From Rarobacter incanus (lineage in GTDB: Bacteria > Actinomycetota > Actinomycetes > Actinomycetales > Cellulomonadaceae), in NCBI RefSeq assembly GCF_006715765.1, contig NZ_VFNV01000001.1, positions 124,001 through 188,000 on the forward strand: 64,000 nucleotides of DNA, read 5' to 3'. The first letter of the stretch is position 1. Every line of letters begins with the position of its first letter. The notes under the pieces are model-generated. The model saw only the letters and a list, made by a program, of their open reading frames with translations, searched no databases and was not told where the DNA came from. Positions 24,840 through 35,000 of the stretch are shown here, piece after piece. The position numbers were made by a program, and so were the translations under genes.

Positions 24840-25798
24840 AGCCTCCAGCCCGACCGATCGCGGGACCCGGCCGCTTAGTCCGCGCGGCTGCCGGGTCCCG
24901 CGCGGCGAACCGCTCTGGCGGCGAGGCGGTGGGGGCCGCGAACCGCGCTGGCGGCGCAGAAACGCCCGAGCGAGAGGCGGACGAATCTGCCCTTCCCGAG
25001 GCCATCGACCCCACCCCCGGCTATATCCGCCCGGCTACCGGGCCTCGTTCGGTAGTATCGACCGGGCTCCAGGCGCGGATCGAGGAGCGCGCGCGCATCC
25101 AATCGGCACGCAGGCGGCGGCGCTGGTGGTGGGCCGGCGCGGTCTGCGCGATCCTGGCGGCCGTGGTATGGACCATCTTCTTTTCCCCGATTTTCGCGCT
25201 GCAACCCAATCGGGTAACTATCAAGGGCACCGAGCAAACCGTGGATCGGGCCTCCGTCGAGGCTCTGGTGGCCAAGCGAACGGGGACCCCGCTGCCGCGG
25301 CTCAATACAACGGCTCTGAGGCTAGCCATCAAGGACGTGCGCGGGGTCCAAGATGTCAGCATCAAGCGCGTGTGGCCGCGCGGTATTGCGATTACGATCC
25401 TGGCTCGCGAGCCCGTCGCGGCCGTCAAGGATTCCGCATCGGGCGGATACGTATTACTGGATGCTGAGGCCGTCCAGGTGGGACGCGTGGCGAAGGCCCC
25501 GAGCGATCTGCCTGAGATTTCGATTCCCGTGGCCGGGGACAACAAGGTGGTGCTCGAATCCGTGCTGGTGGTTTTGGCTGCCATCCCGCAGTCGCTGGCT
25601 AGCGACATCACCACCGTGCGGGCGACGACGCAAGATGACATCACGCTGGTTCTCGACACCAAACAGCAGGTGGTGTGGGGCGACTCCACCAACAATGTGC
25701 TGAAAACAAAGGTGTTGCGAGTGCTGCGCAAGGATTCCGGCGCTGCCGGGGTCAAGGTCTTCGACGTGTCCGCACCGACCGCGCCGATAACCTCGTGA
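24836..25798 (+). CDS. ftsQ: Cell division protein FtsQ (POTRA domain)
   Basis: Bitopic divisome protein, partner of FtsL/FtsB. The 320 residues comprise a long Pro/Ala/Arg-rich cytoplasmic part (1 to about 95), one membrane helix (about 97-117, WWAGAVCAILAAVVWTIFFSPIF), an extracytoplasmic POTRA domain (about 120-192, with ALQPNRVTIKGTEQ and RVWPRGIAITILAREPVAAV) and the FtsQ beta domain. GTG start overlapping murC by 4 bases. This is the last gene of the tightly overlapping chain; a 154-base gap with its own promoter follows before ftsZ. Confidence 0.94.
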   Translation: MKPPARPIAGPGRLVRAAAGSRAANRSGGEAVGAANRAGGAETPEREADESALPEAIDPTPGYIRPATGPRSVVSTGLQARIEERARIQSARRRRRWWWAGAVCAILAAVVWTIFFSPIFALQPNRVTIKGTEQTVDRASVEALVAKRTGTPLPRLNTTALRLAIKDVRGVQDVSIKRVWPRGIAITILAREPVAAVKDSASGGYVLLDAEAVQVGRVAKAPSDLPEISIPVAGDNKVVLESVLVVLAAIPQSLASDITTVRATTQDDITLVLDTKQQVVWGDSTNNVLKTKVLRVLRKDSGAAGVKVFDVSAPTAPITS

Positions 25799-25830
25799 AT
25801 CGGCAATTTCGTGAATCGCCGGGTGAATCG
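25795..25830. repeat. Three GTGAATCG direct repeats at the end of ftsQ
   Basis: GTGAATCG occurs at 25795, 25811 and 25823; the first copy contains the ftsQ stop codon. They lie 55-90 bases upstream of the ftsZ promoter. Could be a regulator site or replication slippage. Confidence 0.6.
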
Positions 25831-25884
25831 CCCGACACGCACGCAATATCGTAGGTGCGCGGGCAGATGGCGTTTAGCGTCTGG

Positions 25885-25913
25885 GTGGCAGTTGAAACTG
25901 ACATAACTATAAC
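25885..25913 (+). promoter_or_regulatory. Candidate ftsZ promoter
   Basis: GTGGCA (25885-25890), a 17-base spacer and TATAAC (25908-25913) upstream of ftsZ, predicting a leader of about 33 bases. The region is clearly AT-richer than its surroundings. An internal promoter before ftsZ is usual in actinobacteria, which keep FtsZ levels independent of the wall genes. Confidence 0.5.
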
Positions 25914-25952
25914 TCTCAAGTAGAGGGTTAAGGAATATCGAAGGGTTGGGCC

Positions 25953-27296
25953 ATGGCGGATCCGCAGAACTACCTGGCAGTCATCAAAGTCGTCGGCATC
26001 GGCGGCGGCGGTGTGAACGCCGTGAACCGAATGATCGAAGTCGGATTGCGCGGCGTCGAGTTCGTTGCGATCAATACCGATGCGCAAGCCCTGCTGATGT
26101 CCGATGCCGATGTCAAGCTGGACGTGGGCCGCGAACTCACTCGCGGTCTGGGGGCGGGGGCCGACCCCGAGGTGGGCCGCAAGGCCGCCGAAGACAACGA
26201 AGAGGACATTGCCGACGTCCTGCGCGGAGCGGACATGGTGTTCGTGACCGCGGGTGAGGGCGGCGGCACGGGAACCGGTGGTGCTCCCGTGGTGGCCCGC
26301 ATCGCGCGCAGTCTCGGGGCCCTGACGATCGGTGTCGTGACGCGGCCGTTCGGCTTCGAGGGGCGCCGCCGGTCGTCGCAGGCGGACGCCGGAATCGAAG
26401 CGCTGCGCGACGAGGTCGACACCCTCATCGTCATCCCGAACGATCGCCTGCTACAGATGTCCGACCGCAACGTGTCCGCGCTCGATGCCTTCCATTCCGC
26501 CGACCAGGTTCTCCTCTCCGGCGTCCAGGGCATTACCGACCTCATCACAACGCCCGGCCTGATCAACCTCGACTTCGCAGACGTCAAATCCGTCATGCAG
26601 GGCGCCGGTAGCGCGCTCATGGGGATCGGAGCGGCTCGCGGTGAGGATCGATCGGTGCAGGCTGCCGAGATGGCGATTTCCTCGCCGCTCCTGGAGGCCA
26701 GCATCGATGGCGCACACGGCGTGTTGCTTTCCATTCAGGGAGGCAGCGACCTTGGTCTGTTTGAGATCAACGAGGCCGCTCGCCTGGTGCACGAAGCGGC
26801 GCACCCCGAAGCGAACATCATCTTTGGAACCGTCATCGATGATGCGCTGGGCGATGAAGTGCGCGTGACGGTGATTGCCGCGGGCTTCGATGCGCCCGAT
26901 GCCAAGCCGGCACCGGCCCCTAGCCACGCGGTCGCGTCGGCCCCCGTGGCCCCCGTCGCTGCCGCACCGGCGCCGGCCCAATCGTCGGCGGGCGGCGCGC
27001 CCGCGGCCGCGGGCGAGTTCCGCACGCGCCGTGCCGAGCGCCAGGCGGCTACGGCGACCGGTGCGCACGCGGTGGTGCGCCCGGTCGTGCCCCTTGACGA
27101 GGAAATCGACGAGACGGGCTCGTCCGCGCAACCTCACGCGCAAGCCGAGCCCGCTGCCCCGCAGCGTCCCGCAACGCGCCCGACCCCCACGACGTCCCCG
27201 GCAACGGGAGCCATTGAGGTCCCGCGAATCTTCGAGGAGCAGGCACCCCGGCAGCGTCCCAGTGATGACCTGGACCTTCCCGACTTCCTGAGGTAG
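25953..27296 (+). CDS. ftsZ: Cell division GTPase FtsZ
   Basis: Tubulin homologue forming the Z-ring. The 447 residues hold the N-terminal GTPase domain: [14 protein letters not shown] (about 15-28), the tubulin signature [15 protein letters not shown] (about 105-119) and the T7 synergy loop [11 protein letters not shown] (about 207-217). After about residue 317 comes a long Ala/Pro-rich disordered linker, and the last residues [10 protein letters not shown] are the conserved C-terminal peptide that binds SepF. FtsA is absent from the cluster, as in all actinobacteria, so SepF should be the membrane anchor. ATG with AGGG upstream; a separate promoter lies in the 154-base gap before it. Confidence 0.98.
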   Translation: MADPQNYLAVIKVVGIGGGGVNAVNRMIEVGLRGVEFVAINTDAQALLMSDADVKLDVGRELTRGLGAGADPEVGRKAAEDNEEDIADVLRGADMVFVTAGEGGGTGTGGAPVVARIARSLGALTIGVVTRPFGFEGRRRSSQADAGIEALRDEVDTLIVIPNDRLLQMSDRNVSALDAFHSADQVLLSGVQGITDLITTPGLINLDFADVKSVMQGAGSALMGIGAARGEDRSVQAAEMAISSPLLEASIDGAHGVLLSIQGGSDLGLFEINEAARLVHEAAHPEANIIFGTVIDDALGDEVRVTVIAAGFDAPDAKPAPAPSHAVASAPVAPVAAAPAPAQSSAGGAPAAAGEFRTRRAERQAATATGAHAVVRPVVPLDEEIDETGSSAQPHAQAEPAAPQRPATRPTPTTSPATGAIEVPRIFEEQAPRQRPSDDLDLPDFLR

Positions 27297-27306
27297 GGGA
27301 TCCGCG

Positions 27307-28047
27307 GTGCGCGCGCGGCTGCTGCGCCGGGTCGAAATCGGCGACGGTTTTGTCGGCGGATTCACGGCGACTTGCGGGGGCGTTTCCCGCGAACCGTGGG
27401 CAAGCCTCAACCTGGGTTCCCACGTCGGTGACGACCCCAAGGACGTCGGCGCGAACAGAGATCGGCTATCGCGCGAGTTGGGGAGCCCGGTCGCCTACAT
27501 GAATCAGGTCCACTCGAATACCGTTGCGGCCGTCACCGACCGGTTCCCAACGGGTGAGGTCGGCACCGCGGATGCGTTGATCACGCACCGCGGCGGCTGC
27601 GCCGTCGCGGTGCTGGTGGCCGATTGCGTTCCGGTGCTCCTGGCCGCCCCGGCGACGGGCCATGCGGCCGCCGTGCACGCGGGCAGGGCAGGAATGCTCT
27701 CCGGGGTGATAGCGGCCGCGGTGGGCCAACTTCGTTCGGGCGGCTCCGATCTCATCCTCGCGGCGGTCGGTCCGCACATTTGCGGGCGATGCTACGAGGT
27801 CCCACCGGACTTGCGATCGGCCGTGTGCGAAGCGGAACCGGCGGCGTTCGCCACAACTCGGTGGAATAGCGCCGGGCTGGACATCGGCGCCGCGGTGCAA
27901 GCTCAGTTACGCCGACTCGACGTGAGGATCGTCGCGGTTGATCCAGCGTGCACCTATGAACACGACGATCTTTACTCCTACCGTCGGTCCTGCCACGAGG
28001 GCAGCGGCGTGACGGGGCGCTTCGCCGGGGTGATCGTGAGCAAGTGA
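27307..28047 (+). CDS. pgeF: Peptidoglycan editing factor PgeF (laccase-domain, YfiH family)
   Basis: The family hydrolyses peptidoglycan precursors carrying the wrong first amino acid; older annotations say polyphenol oxidase or laccase domain. The 246 residues show the metal-site pattern MNQVHSNTV (His near residue 67), [11 protein letters not shown] (Cys near 107) and [11 protein letters not shown] (His near 124), plus [16 protein letters not shown] start 10 bases after ftsZ with AGGTAGGGG upstream, so it is cotranscribed with ftsZ, consistent with a quality-control role in wall synthesis. Confidence 0.9.
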   Translation: MRARLLRRVEIGDGFVGGFTATCGGVSREPWASLNLGSHVGDDPKDVGANRDRLSRELGSPVAYMNQVHSNTVAAVTDRFPTGEVGTADALITHRGGCAVAVLVADCVPVLLAAPATGHAAAVHAGRAGMLSGVIAAAVGQLRSGGSDLILAAVGPHICGRCYEVPPDLRSAVCEAEPAAFATTRWNSAGLDIGAAVQAQLRRLDVRIVAVDPACTYEHDDLYSYRRSCHEGSGVTGRFAGVIVSK

Positions 28048-28159
28048 GTTGCGGCGTGTCGTTACGGCCCCCGATTCCGCATCGCGGTTAGCGTTTAGAA
28101 CACACGCGACGACACGGCTCACTTCCGCGGGCCGACCACCAGCAGGAACGGAGTATCAA

Positions 28160-28642
28160 ATGGCCTCAAATGCCATAAGGAAGACCATGCTGTACTTGGG
28201 CTTTGGGGACAACCGAGACGAGCAAGGCGACCTGGACTACGACGGTGGCGACCAATACTACGACGATCCCGACCAGGGGCAGCAGGACGTTGCGCAGTAC
28301 GAGGCCCCCGTCACGCACCTGCGTCCGGCCGTTCAGGAAACGAACAGCGGAGCTGGCGAATTGAAGCGAATCACCACCATCCACCCCCGGTCCTACAACG
28401 ATGCTCGCCTCATTGGCGAGGCCTTCCGTGAGGGTACCCCCGTCATCATCAACCTCTCGGATATGACCGATGCGGACGCCAAGCGCCTAGTGGATTTCTC
28501 CGCGGGCCTCATCTTCGGTTTGCACGGGCACATTGAGCGCGTCACGGCCAAGGTGTTCCTTCTGTCGCCGGAAACGGTAGAAATCGACAGCGAGGGCGGC
28601 GCGAGCGAGGGCACGCGGGCTGGCTTCTACAACCAAAGCTGA
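28160..28642 (+). CDS. sepF: FtsZ membrane anchor SepF
   Basis: The 160 residues have an N-terminal amphipathic stretch [16 protein letters not shown] for membrane binding, an acidic linker rich in Asp/Tyr/Gln and a C-terminal SepF core (about 72-155: [46 protein letters not shown]). In actinobacteria SepF is the essential anchor of FtsZ through the FtsZ C-terminal peptide. The ATG at 28160 is supported by GGAACGGAG upstream and by the conserved N-terminus; the frame is open further upstream but not conserved. Confidence 0.96.
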   Translation: MASNAIRKTMLYLGFGDNRDEQGDLDYDGGDQYYDDPDQGQQDVAQYEAPVTHLRPAVQETNSGAGELKRITTIHPRSYNDARLIGEAFREGTPVIINLSDMTDADAKRLVDFSAGLIFGLHGHIERVTAKVFLLSPETVEIDSEGGASEGTRAGFYNQS

Positions 28643-28645
28643 GCC

Positions 28646-28939
28646 GTGACATTCGTTTGGCAACTCCTGTCCTGGATTCTCATCGCCTACATTCTGATCC
28701 TCTTCGTGCGCGTGGGGATTAGTTGGGTTCAGGTCCTCAACCGGGACTGGCGTCCGCGCGGCGCGATGCTCGTGGTAGCCGAAGTCACGTTCAGTGTGAC
28801 CGATCCGCCGCTCAAGGCGATCCGCAAGGTGATACCTGACCTCCGACTGGGCGCGATTTCGCTCGATCTGAGCTTTATGGTGCTTTTTTTCGCGTGTTCG
28901 ATCGCCTTGCAATTCGTCAGCTATCTGGCTGCCGCCTGA
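28646..28939 (+). CDS. YggT family membrane protein
   Basis: A 97-residue protein with two membrane segments (about 5-24 and 72-94) separated by a cytoplasmic stretch containing RAMLVVAEVTFSVTDPPLKAIRKVIP, the YggT family signature. GTG start three bases after the sepF stop, so it is cotranscribed. The family sits between sepF and divIVA throughout the Gram-positives and is linked to division or envelope stress, without a defined activity. Confidence 0.9.
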   Translation: MTFVWQLLSWILIAYILILFVRVGISWVQVLNRDWRPRGAMLVVAEVTFSVTDPPLKAIRKVIPDLRLGAISLDLSFMVLFFACSIALQFVSYLAAA

Positions 28940-29079
28940 CCCCAAATCTGCACGATGATGCCGATTTTTTGGACGCCGCCGCTTCCGTGGGTGCGCGATC
29001 CAGCACTTATCGGCTAACGTAGTCCCAGCGTGTGGTTGTATATCCGCGCGATCCGAACTCTATTGTCCGAGGTGAAACG

Positions 29080-29892
29080 ATGGAACTGCTGACACCAGAT
29101 GACGTCCTGAACAAGACGTTCCAGACGACGAAGTTCCGAGACGGCTATGACATCGAGGAAGTCGATGACTTCCTGGATCTGGTGCTCGGTACGTTGCGTG
29201 AACTGTACGTGGAAAACGAGTCGCTGAAGTCGCAGGTCGACGCCGCTCAAGCGGCACCCGTCGACGACGGCAAGGCCGCCGCGCTCGAGGCCGAACTCGG
29301 TGGGGTGCGCGAGCAACTCGCCGCCGCGGAAGCCCGCCTCGCCGCGGCGGAGGCTAGCGCCACCGACAACAGTGGTTCGCTCGCGGCAGTGCAGGCCGAC
29401 GCAGAGTCCGCGAAGAACGAGGCCGCCGCGCTCAAAGAGCAGCTCATTTCCCTCCAGGAGCAGGTAGCGGCCAAGGACGGTGAATTGTTGGCCGCGCAGC
29501 AGGCGGCGGCCGCCAAGGACGCGGAACTCGCTGCCAAGGCGCAGGAACTGGAGAACGCGCAGCAGCAGGCGGCCGCAACGCCCCAGGCGGAATCGGATGC
29601 GGCATCGGGGATCATCCAGCTTGCGCAGCAGTTGCACGACGACCACGTTCGTCAGGGTCAAGAGGAAGCGGCGCGGCTAATCTCCGAGGCGAAAGCGGAG
29701 AGCGACCGGATTGTTACCGAGGCCAAGAACACGTCGGCGCAGGTTCTTTCCGACCTGGACCGTGACCGCTCAGCGCTCGAGGGCAAGATCGAAGACCTCA
29801 AGACCTTCGAGCGGGATTACCGCGGACGCTTGGAGTCTTCGCTCAAGGGCCTTCTCGAGGACCTGCAGACCGGTCCATCGTCGAACGCGTAA
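29080..29892 (+). CDS. divIVA: DivIVA/Wag31 polar growth and septum protein
   Basis: Coiled-coil protein that binds curved membranes and organises wall growth. The 270 residues begin with the DivIVA N-domain (LLTPDDVLNKTFQTTKFRDG and YDIEEVDDFLDLVL), followed by a long Ala/Glu/Gln-rich coiled coil (about 45-195) and a second conserved helix (about 180-260, QLAQQLHDDHVRQGQEEAA). The ATG at 29080 is chosen from GAGGTGAAACG just upstream and the conserved MELLTPDDV start; an in-frame GTG at 29032 has neither. It closes the dcw cluster and is followed by a T-tailed terminator. Confidence 0.96.
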   Translation: MELLTPDDVLNKTFQTTKFRDGYDIEEVDDFLDLVLGTLRELYVENESLKSQVDAAQAAPVDDGKAAALEAELGGVREQLAAAEARLAAAEASATDNSGSLAAVQADAESAKNEAAALKEQLISLQEQVAAKDGELLAAQQAAAAKDAELAAKAQELENAQQQAAATPQAESDAASGIIQLAQQLHDDHVRQGQEEAARLISEAKAESDRIVTEAKNTSAQVLSDLDRDRSALEGKIEDLKTFERDYRGRLESSLKGLLEDLQTGPSSNA

Positions 29893-29913
29893 ATGTAGCG
29901 CGTCTTTTTCGGC

Positions 29914-29964
29914 GAGGGGGTGGAGGCTGCGTGCTTAGACGCGGCGTCCGCCCCTTCGTTTTTT
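29914..29964 (+). terminator. Intrinsic terminator after divIVA
   Basis: GAGGGGGTGGA (29914-29924) pairs with TCCGCCCCTTC (29947-29957) with two G-T pairs; an inner GCGT/ACGC stem adds to it. TTTTTT at 29959-29964 follows, giving a canonical terminator that ends the division cluster. Confidence 0.8.
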
Positions 29965-30098
29965 CATCCTCCACGCAATCGTATCGGCGGTCCCGCAGCT
30001 TGCGGCGTCCCAAAGCGTGTATCCTTTCCCGACGTGGCTAAGCGCGAAGCGTTGCAGCCGGAAGTTCAGACCGATCCAGCGAACGAGAGTTAGGTGCC

Positions 30099-30560
30099 AT
30101 GACCACGGACGAAAAGACGGGGCCACGCGACACGGAAGGGCGTTTGCGTGGCCTGACCAAGGAGGCGTCGAAGTTCCCGGTTCGCGATGGCGAACAGCCC
30201 TGGACGGGCAAGGAACTGGGGGCCGTGGTCCACGACCTGGTGGCGGCAAGCTCGCGACTCGCCACTGAGTTGGGACAGGCCGACAAGTCGCTGTCCGAAC
30301 TGTTGCGCAATTCTGGCGACGGTGCGGGGGACGACCAGGCCGATTCCGGATCGTCGGCACTCGAAAGAGAACACGAACTGTCCATGATCAACAACCTGCG
30401 AGCCCTGGCTGCCCAGAACGCGCGAGCGATCGAACGGCTCGAGGACGGAACGTACGGGCAGTGCGAGAACTGCGGAAACGCCATCGGGAAGGCCCGCCTC
30501 ATGGCTTTCCCCCGGGCAACACTGTGCGTGGCGTGCAAGCAACGTGAGGAGCGGCGCTAG
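30099..30560 (+). CDS. TraR/DksA-type zinc finger protein
   Basis: A 153-residue protein whose C-terminus carries the DksA/TraR zinc finger: YGQCENCGNAIGKARLMAFPRATLCVACK (paired Cys near 125/128 and 146/149), preceded by a helical coiled-coil region (about 85-120, ALEREHELSMINNLRALAAQNARAIERL). The proteobacterial DksA tip motif DxxDxA is not seen, so polymerase binding is uncertain. The gene is widespread in actinobacteria directly upstream of lspA, where function is undefined. The lspA start follows immediately after its stop. Confidence 0.85.
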   Translation: MTTDEKTGPRDTEGRLRGLTKEASKFPVRDGEQPWTGKELGAVVHDLVAASSRLATELGQADKSLSELLRNSGDGAGDDQADSGSSALEREHELSMINNLRALAAQNARAIERLEDGTYGQCENCGNAIGKARLMAFPRATLCVACKQREERR

Positions 30561-31052
30561 GTGAAGTCTCGCTGGGGGGCATCCCTGACGCTTTTTGGGA
30601 TTGCCGCGATTACGGTCGTCATCGACCAGCTCACGAAGGTCTGGGCGCTTGCCGCGTTGTCGCACCGTGGCGAGAGAATCTCGCTCATCGGCGACTTGCT
30701 CGGGTTGCGGCTGGTCTTCAACCCCGGCGCGGCGTTGTCCCTGGGCGCATCGAGCACGTGGATCATCACCGTCATCGCCGTGGCGATCACCGTGGGCGTC
30801 GTCCTGACGGCCAGGCGGGTGGGGAACCGTGCCTGGGCAATAGCGCTCGGCCTCCTGCTCGGGGGGGCGCTGGGTAACGTCATCGACCGGCTCTTTCGCG
30901 CGCCGGGATTCGGCCGCGGCCACGTGGTTGACTTCATCGACTACGGGATCTTCGTGGGTAACGTCGCCGACATCGCCCTCGTCGTTGCGGCGCTCGCCGT
31001 GGCCTACCTGAACCTGCGCCGCGTACCGTTGGGGCGCAGTCCGCAGCAATGA
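30561..31052 (+). CDS. lspA: Lipoprotein signal peptidase II
   Basis: Membrane aspartic protease removing the signal peptide of diacylglyceryl-prolipoproteins. The 163 residues have four membrane segments. Conserved motifs: [11 protein letters not shown] (about 19-29), [12 protein letters not shown] (about 51-62), [13 protein letters not shown] with catalytic Asp109, and [18 protein letters not shown] with catalytic Asp137. GTG start directly after the upstream stop codon, with GAGGAGCGG inside the preceding gene. Its stop overlaps the next ATG by 4 bases. Confidence 0.96.
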   Translation: MKSRWGASLTLFGIAAITVVIDQLTKVWALAALSHRGERISLIGDLLGLRLVFNPGAALSLGASSTWIITVIAVAITVGVVLTARRVGNRAWAIALGLLLGGALGNVIDRLFRAPGFGRGHVVDFIDYGIFVGNVADIALVVAALAVAYLNLRRVPLGRSPQQ

Positions 31053-31975
31053 CCAGGAGCTATTTCGTTCCGGACGGGTTAGAGGGCGACCGCGTCGACG
31101 CGGTGATGGCGCGGATGCTCGGATTCACTCGCAGCGCCGCGGCAGACCTCATCGCGAACGGCGCGGTGCGAATCGACGGATGCGCGGTCAAGAAATCGGA
31201 CAGGGTCGTGGGCGGCGCATTGCTGGAGGTGGACGAGCCGACTCGGCCAGCCGCGCCTGCGGAACCGCGGTCGGACCGGATCCCGGGGATGTCCATCGTC
31301 TACGACGATGAGGACATCGTGGTCGTAGACAAGCCCGCAGGCGTTGCCGCGCATTCGTCGCCGGGGTGGGACGGCCCCACCGTGCTGTCGGGTTTGGCGG
31401 GTGCCGGATACAGGATCGCAACATCCGGACCGCCCGAGCGGCAGGGCATCGTGCACCGCCTGGATGTGGGAACGTCCGGGCTGATGATCGTCGCGAAATC
31501 GGAGCTTGCCTACTCCGTGATGAAGCGCGCTTTCAAGCAACGCCGGGTCACCAAGGTGTATCACGCGCTGGTCCAAGGACACCTGGACCCGTTCGCGGGC
31601 ACCATCGACGCGCCGATCGGCCGCCATCCCGGGCGCGACTTCAAGTTCGCCGTCACCGCTGACGGGAAGCCATCGATCACGCACTACGAAGTCATCGAAA
31701 TGCTCCCCGGCGCGTGCCTCGCGCAGGTGCACCTGGAGACGGGGCGCACGCATCAGATTCGGGTGCACATGTCCGCCCTGCGACACCCGCTCATCGGTGA
31801 CATGACCTACGGCGCCGACCCGACGGTGGCCGCACGCTTGCACCTCGAACACCAGTGGCTGCACGCCGTGGAACTCGAATTCGAGCATCCGCGCACCGGC
31901 GCGCCGATGCGCATCACCTCGGATTACCCCGCCGGCTTGCAACGGGTTCTCGACAACCTGCGCGAAATCCACTGA
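31049..31975 (+). CDS. rluD: RluA/RluD-family rRNA pseudouridine synthase
   Basis: Isomerises uridines in structured RNA, in RluD the helix 69 sites of 23S rRNA. The 308 residues show an N-terminal S4 RNA-binding domain (about 10-60, [22 protein letters not shown]), then the catalytic motif [16 protein letters not shown] (Asp near residue 137), [15 protein letters not shown] and [22 protein letters not shown]. The lspA-rluD pair with a 4-base overlap is a common actinobacterial arrangement. The exact target among RluA-type enzymes cannot be read from sequence; the symbol follows common usage. Confidence 0.9.
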   Translation: MTRSYFVPDGLEGDRVDAVMARMLGFTRSAAADLIANGAVRIDGCAVKKSDRVVGGALLEVDEPTRPAAPAEPRSDRIPGMSIVYDDEDIVVVDKPAGVAAHSSPGWDGPTVLSGLAGAGYRIATSGPPERQGIVHRLDVGTSGLMIVAKSELAYSVMKRAFKQRRVTKVYHALVQGHLDPFAGTIDAPIGRHPGRDFKFAVTADGKPSITHYEVIEMLPGACLAQVHLETGRTHQIRVHMSALRHPLIGDMTYGADPTVAARLHLEHQWLHAVELEFEHPRTGAPMRITSDYPAGLQRVLDNLREIH

Positions 31976-32022
31976 CAGGGCGGGGCGGCCTCGTCGGTCC
32001 CTAAACGCTGCGCAAGGCGAAC

Positions 32023-32028
32023 TAGGAT
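32023..32028 (+). promoter_or_regulatory. Candidate leaderless promoter of dnaE (-10 TAGGAT)
   Basis: TAGGAT ends exactly seven bases before the dnaE ATG; no ribosome site is present. The geometry predicts a leaderless dnaE mRNA. Confidence 0.5.
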
Positions 32029-32035
32029 ATGGGGC

Positions 32036-35000
32036 ATGCCCGCCGCCTCTGACTTCGCTCATATGCACTGCCACACCGAATACTCGATGCTCGACGGAGC
32101 AGCGCGCATCGACGATTTGGTGAAGGAAGTCGCGCGCCTGGAACAGCCCGCGGTGGCGATGACGGACCACGGCTACCTGTTTGGGGCCTTCGAATTCTGG
32201 CAGAAGGCGACGGCGGCGGGGGTCAAACCGATTATCGGCCTCGAGGCGTACCTGACCCCCGGCACCAGCCGACACGATCGCACGCGGGTCCGCTGGAGCG
32301 AGCGTCCGGACGACCCCGATGATGTCTCGGCCCGCGGCGCATACACGCACATCACCTTGTGGGCCGAAAACAACACCGGCATGCACAACCTGTTCCGGCT
32401 GGGGTCCGAGGCAAGTCTCGACGGGCAAATGGGTAAGTGGCCGCGCGCTGATCGGGAACTGCTGGAGCGGTATTCCCAGGGGCTCATCGGCGCCACCGGC
32501 TGCCCGTCGGGGGAGGTCCAGACCCGGTTGCGGCTCGGTCAGTGGGATGAGGCGGTGCGGGCGGCCGGGGAGTTCCAGGACATCTTCGGCAAGGATAACT
32601 ACTACGTCGAACTGATGGACCACGGAATCGACATCGAGCGCCGCACCTTTTCGGACCTGATCGAGCTGTCAAAGGCGATTGGCGCGCCCCTGATCACCAC
32701 CAACGACCTGCACTACGTCAAGAAGCAGGATGCCTATTCGCAAGAGGCCCTGCTCGCGGTCAACTCGGGCGATCCCCTGACGGAGCCGACAAAGGCGCAG
32801 GGCGGCAAGCGCTTCGCGTTCGACGGCGAGGGCTACTACGTCAAGACCACCGAAGAGATGTACGCGCTGTTCCCCGACCATCAGCAGGGGTGCCGCAACG
32901 CGCTCGAGCTCGCGCTGCGGTGCGAGGTCTCGTTCGATACCGACGCGAACTATATGCCCGACTTCCCGTGCCCGCCGGGCGAGGACGAAACGAGTTGGTT
33001 CATTAAGGAAGTCGAAAAGGGGCTGCACCTGCGCTACCCCCAGGGAATCCCGGATGCCGTGCGCAAGCAGGCTAACTACGAAACCGAAGTCATAGTCCAG
33101 ATGGGTTTCCCGGGCTACTTCCTTGTTGTGGCGGACTTCATTAACTGGGCCAAGGAGCACGGCATCCGCGTCGGTCCGGGGCGCGGTTCCGGTGCCGGGT
33201 CCATGGCCGCCTATGCCATGCGCATTACGGATCTGGACCCGCTGGAACACGGCCTGATCTTCGAACGGTTCTTGAACCCGGAACGCGTCTCCATGCCCGA
33301 CTTCGACGTCGATTTCGATGAGCGCCGCCGCGGCGAGGTCATCCGGTACGTCACGGAAAAATACGGCGAGGACCGCGTCTCGCAGATCGTCACCTACGGC
33401 ACGATCAAGACGAAGCAGGCGCTGAAGGACTCCGCGCGGTTGCTGGGAATGCCCTTTGCGATGGGCGAAAAGCTCACCAAGGCGCTTCCCCCCGCCATCA
33501 TGGGTAAGGACATTTCGCTGGGCGGAATCTTCAATCCCGAGGACAAGCGATACAAGGAAGCTGACGAGTTCCGCCAGCTCCATACGGCGGACCCCGATGC
33601 GCAGCGCGTCGTCGAGCTGGCTCGCGGTATCGAGGGGCTCAAAAGGCAATGGGGCGTGCACGCGGCCGGTGTGATCATGTCGAGTCACCCGCTGATCGAC
33701 ATTATCCCGATCATGCGCCGGCCGCAGGACGGCGCCGTCATCACGCAGTTCGACTACCCGACGTGCGAGCGTCTGGGACTGATCAAGATGGACTTCCTGG
33801 GCCTGCGGAACCTGACCATTCTCGACGACGCGTTGGACAACATTGTCCACAACGGCAAGGCGCCGCTAGTTTTGGAGGAACTGTCACTCGACGACCCCGA
33901 TACGTACCAACTGTTGGCACGCGGGGAAACGCTCGGCGTCTTTCAGCTCGATGGCGGGCCCATGCGCTCGCTGCTGAAACTGATGAAGCCGGACAACTTC
34001 GAGGACATTTCCGCCGTCCTCGCGTTGTACCGCCCCGGGCCGATGGGCGTGAACTCGCACACGAACTACGCGCTGCGCAAGAACGGGCTGCAGCCCGTCG
34101 AACCGATCCACCCGGAGCTCGAAGAACCGCTCGCCGATGTGCTGGGCGGCACCTACGGGCTCATTGTCTATCAGGAGCAGGTGATGGCCGCGGCGCAAAA
34201 GCTCGCGGGCTTCACCCTGGGCCAGGCCGACGTGTTGCGCCGCGCCATGGGCAAGAAGAAGAAATCGGAGCTGGACAAGCAGCAGGCCGACTTCTTCGCG
34301 GGCATGAGCGCCAACGGGTATTCCTCTGAGGCCCAAGAAACGCTCTGGAAGGTTCTTGAGTCGTTCGCGGACTACGCCTTCAACAAGGCGCACACGGCCG
34401 CCTACGGTCTGGTTTCGTATTGGACCGCCTACCTCAAGGCACACTATCCCGCCGAATACATGGCCGCTCTGCTCACCTCGACGCGCGGGGACAAGGACAA
34501 ATCCGCGATCTACCTGTCCGAATGCCGGCGCATGGGCATCACCGTGTTGCCACCGGACGTGAACGAATCAGTTGCCCTGTTCACGGCGGTTGGCAAGGAC
34601 ATCCGCTTCGGCCTCTCGGCGGTACGCAACGTCGGACAAAACGTTGTCGCAGAGATCGTTGCCGCGCGCGAGCAGCGGGGGCGCTACACGAGCTTCACGG
34701 ACTTCCTGGACAAGGTCCCGGCCGTTGTGTGCAACAAGCGCACCATTGAATCCTTGATCAAGGCGGGGGCCTTCGACTCGCTGGGCCACGTGCGGCGCGC
34801 GCTGGTCAACATCCATGAGCAGGCGGTTGACTCGGTTATCGGCGTCAAGCGCAAGGAGGCGGAGGGGCAATTCGACCTGTTCGCGGATCTGGCGGGGGAC
34901 GGCCAGGACGCATCGTCCTTCGCGCTGGATATTCCGGAAGTCCCCGAATGGCATAAGAAGCAGTTGCTGGCCTTCGAACGCGACATGCTGGGACTGTACG

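Noticed and set aside
31079-32623. 514-codon minus-strand frame over rluD and dnaE
   Set aside because: Antisense shadow of two certain genes in GC-rich DNA; sequence has no family resemblance.
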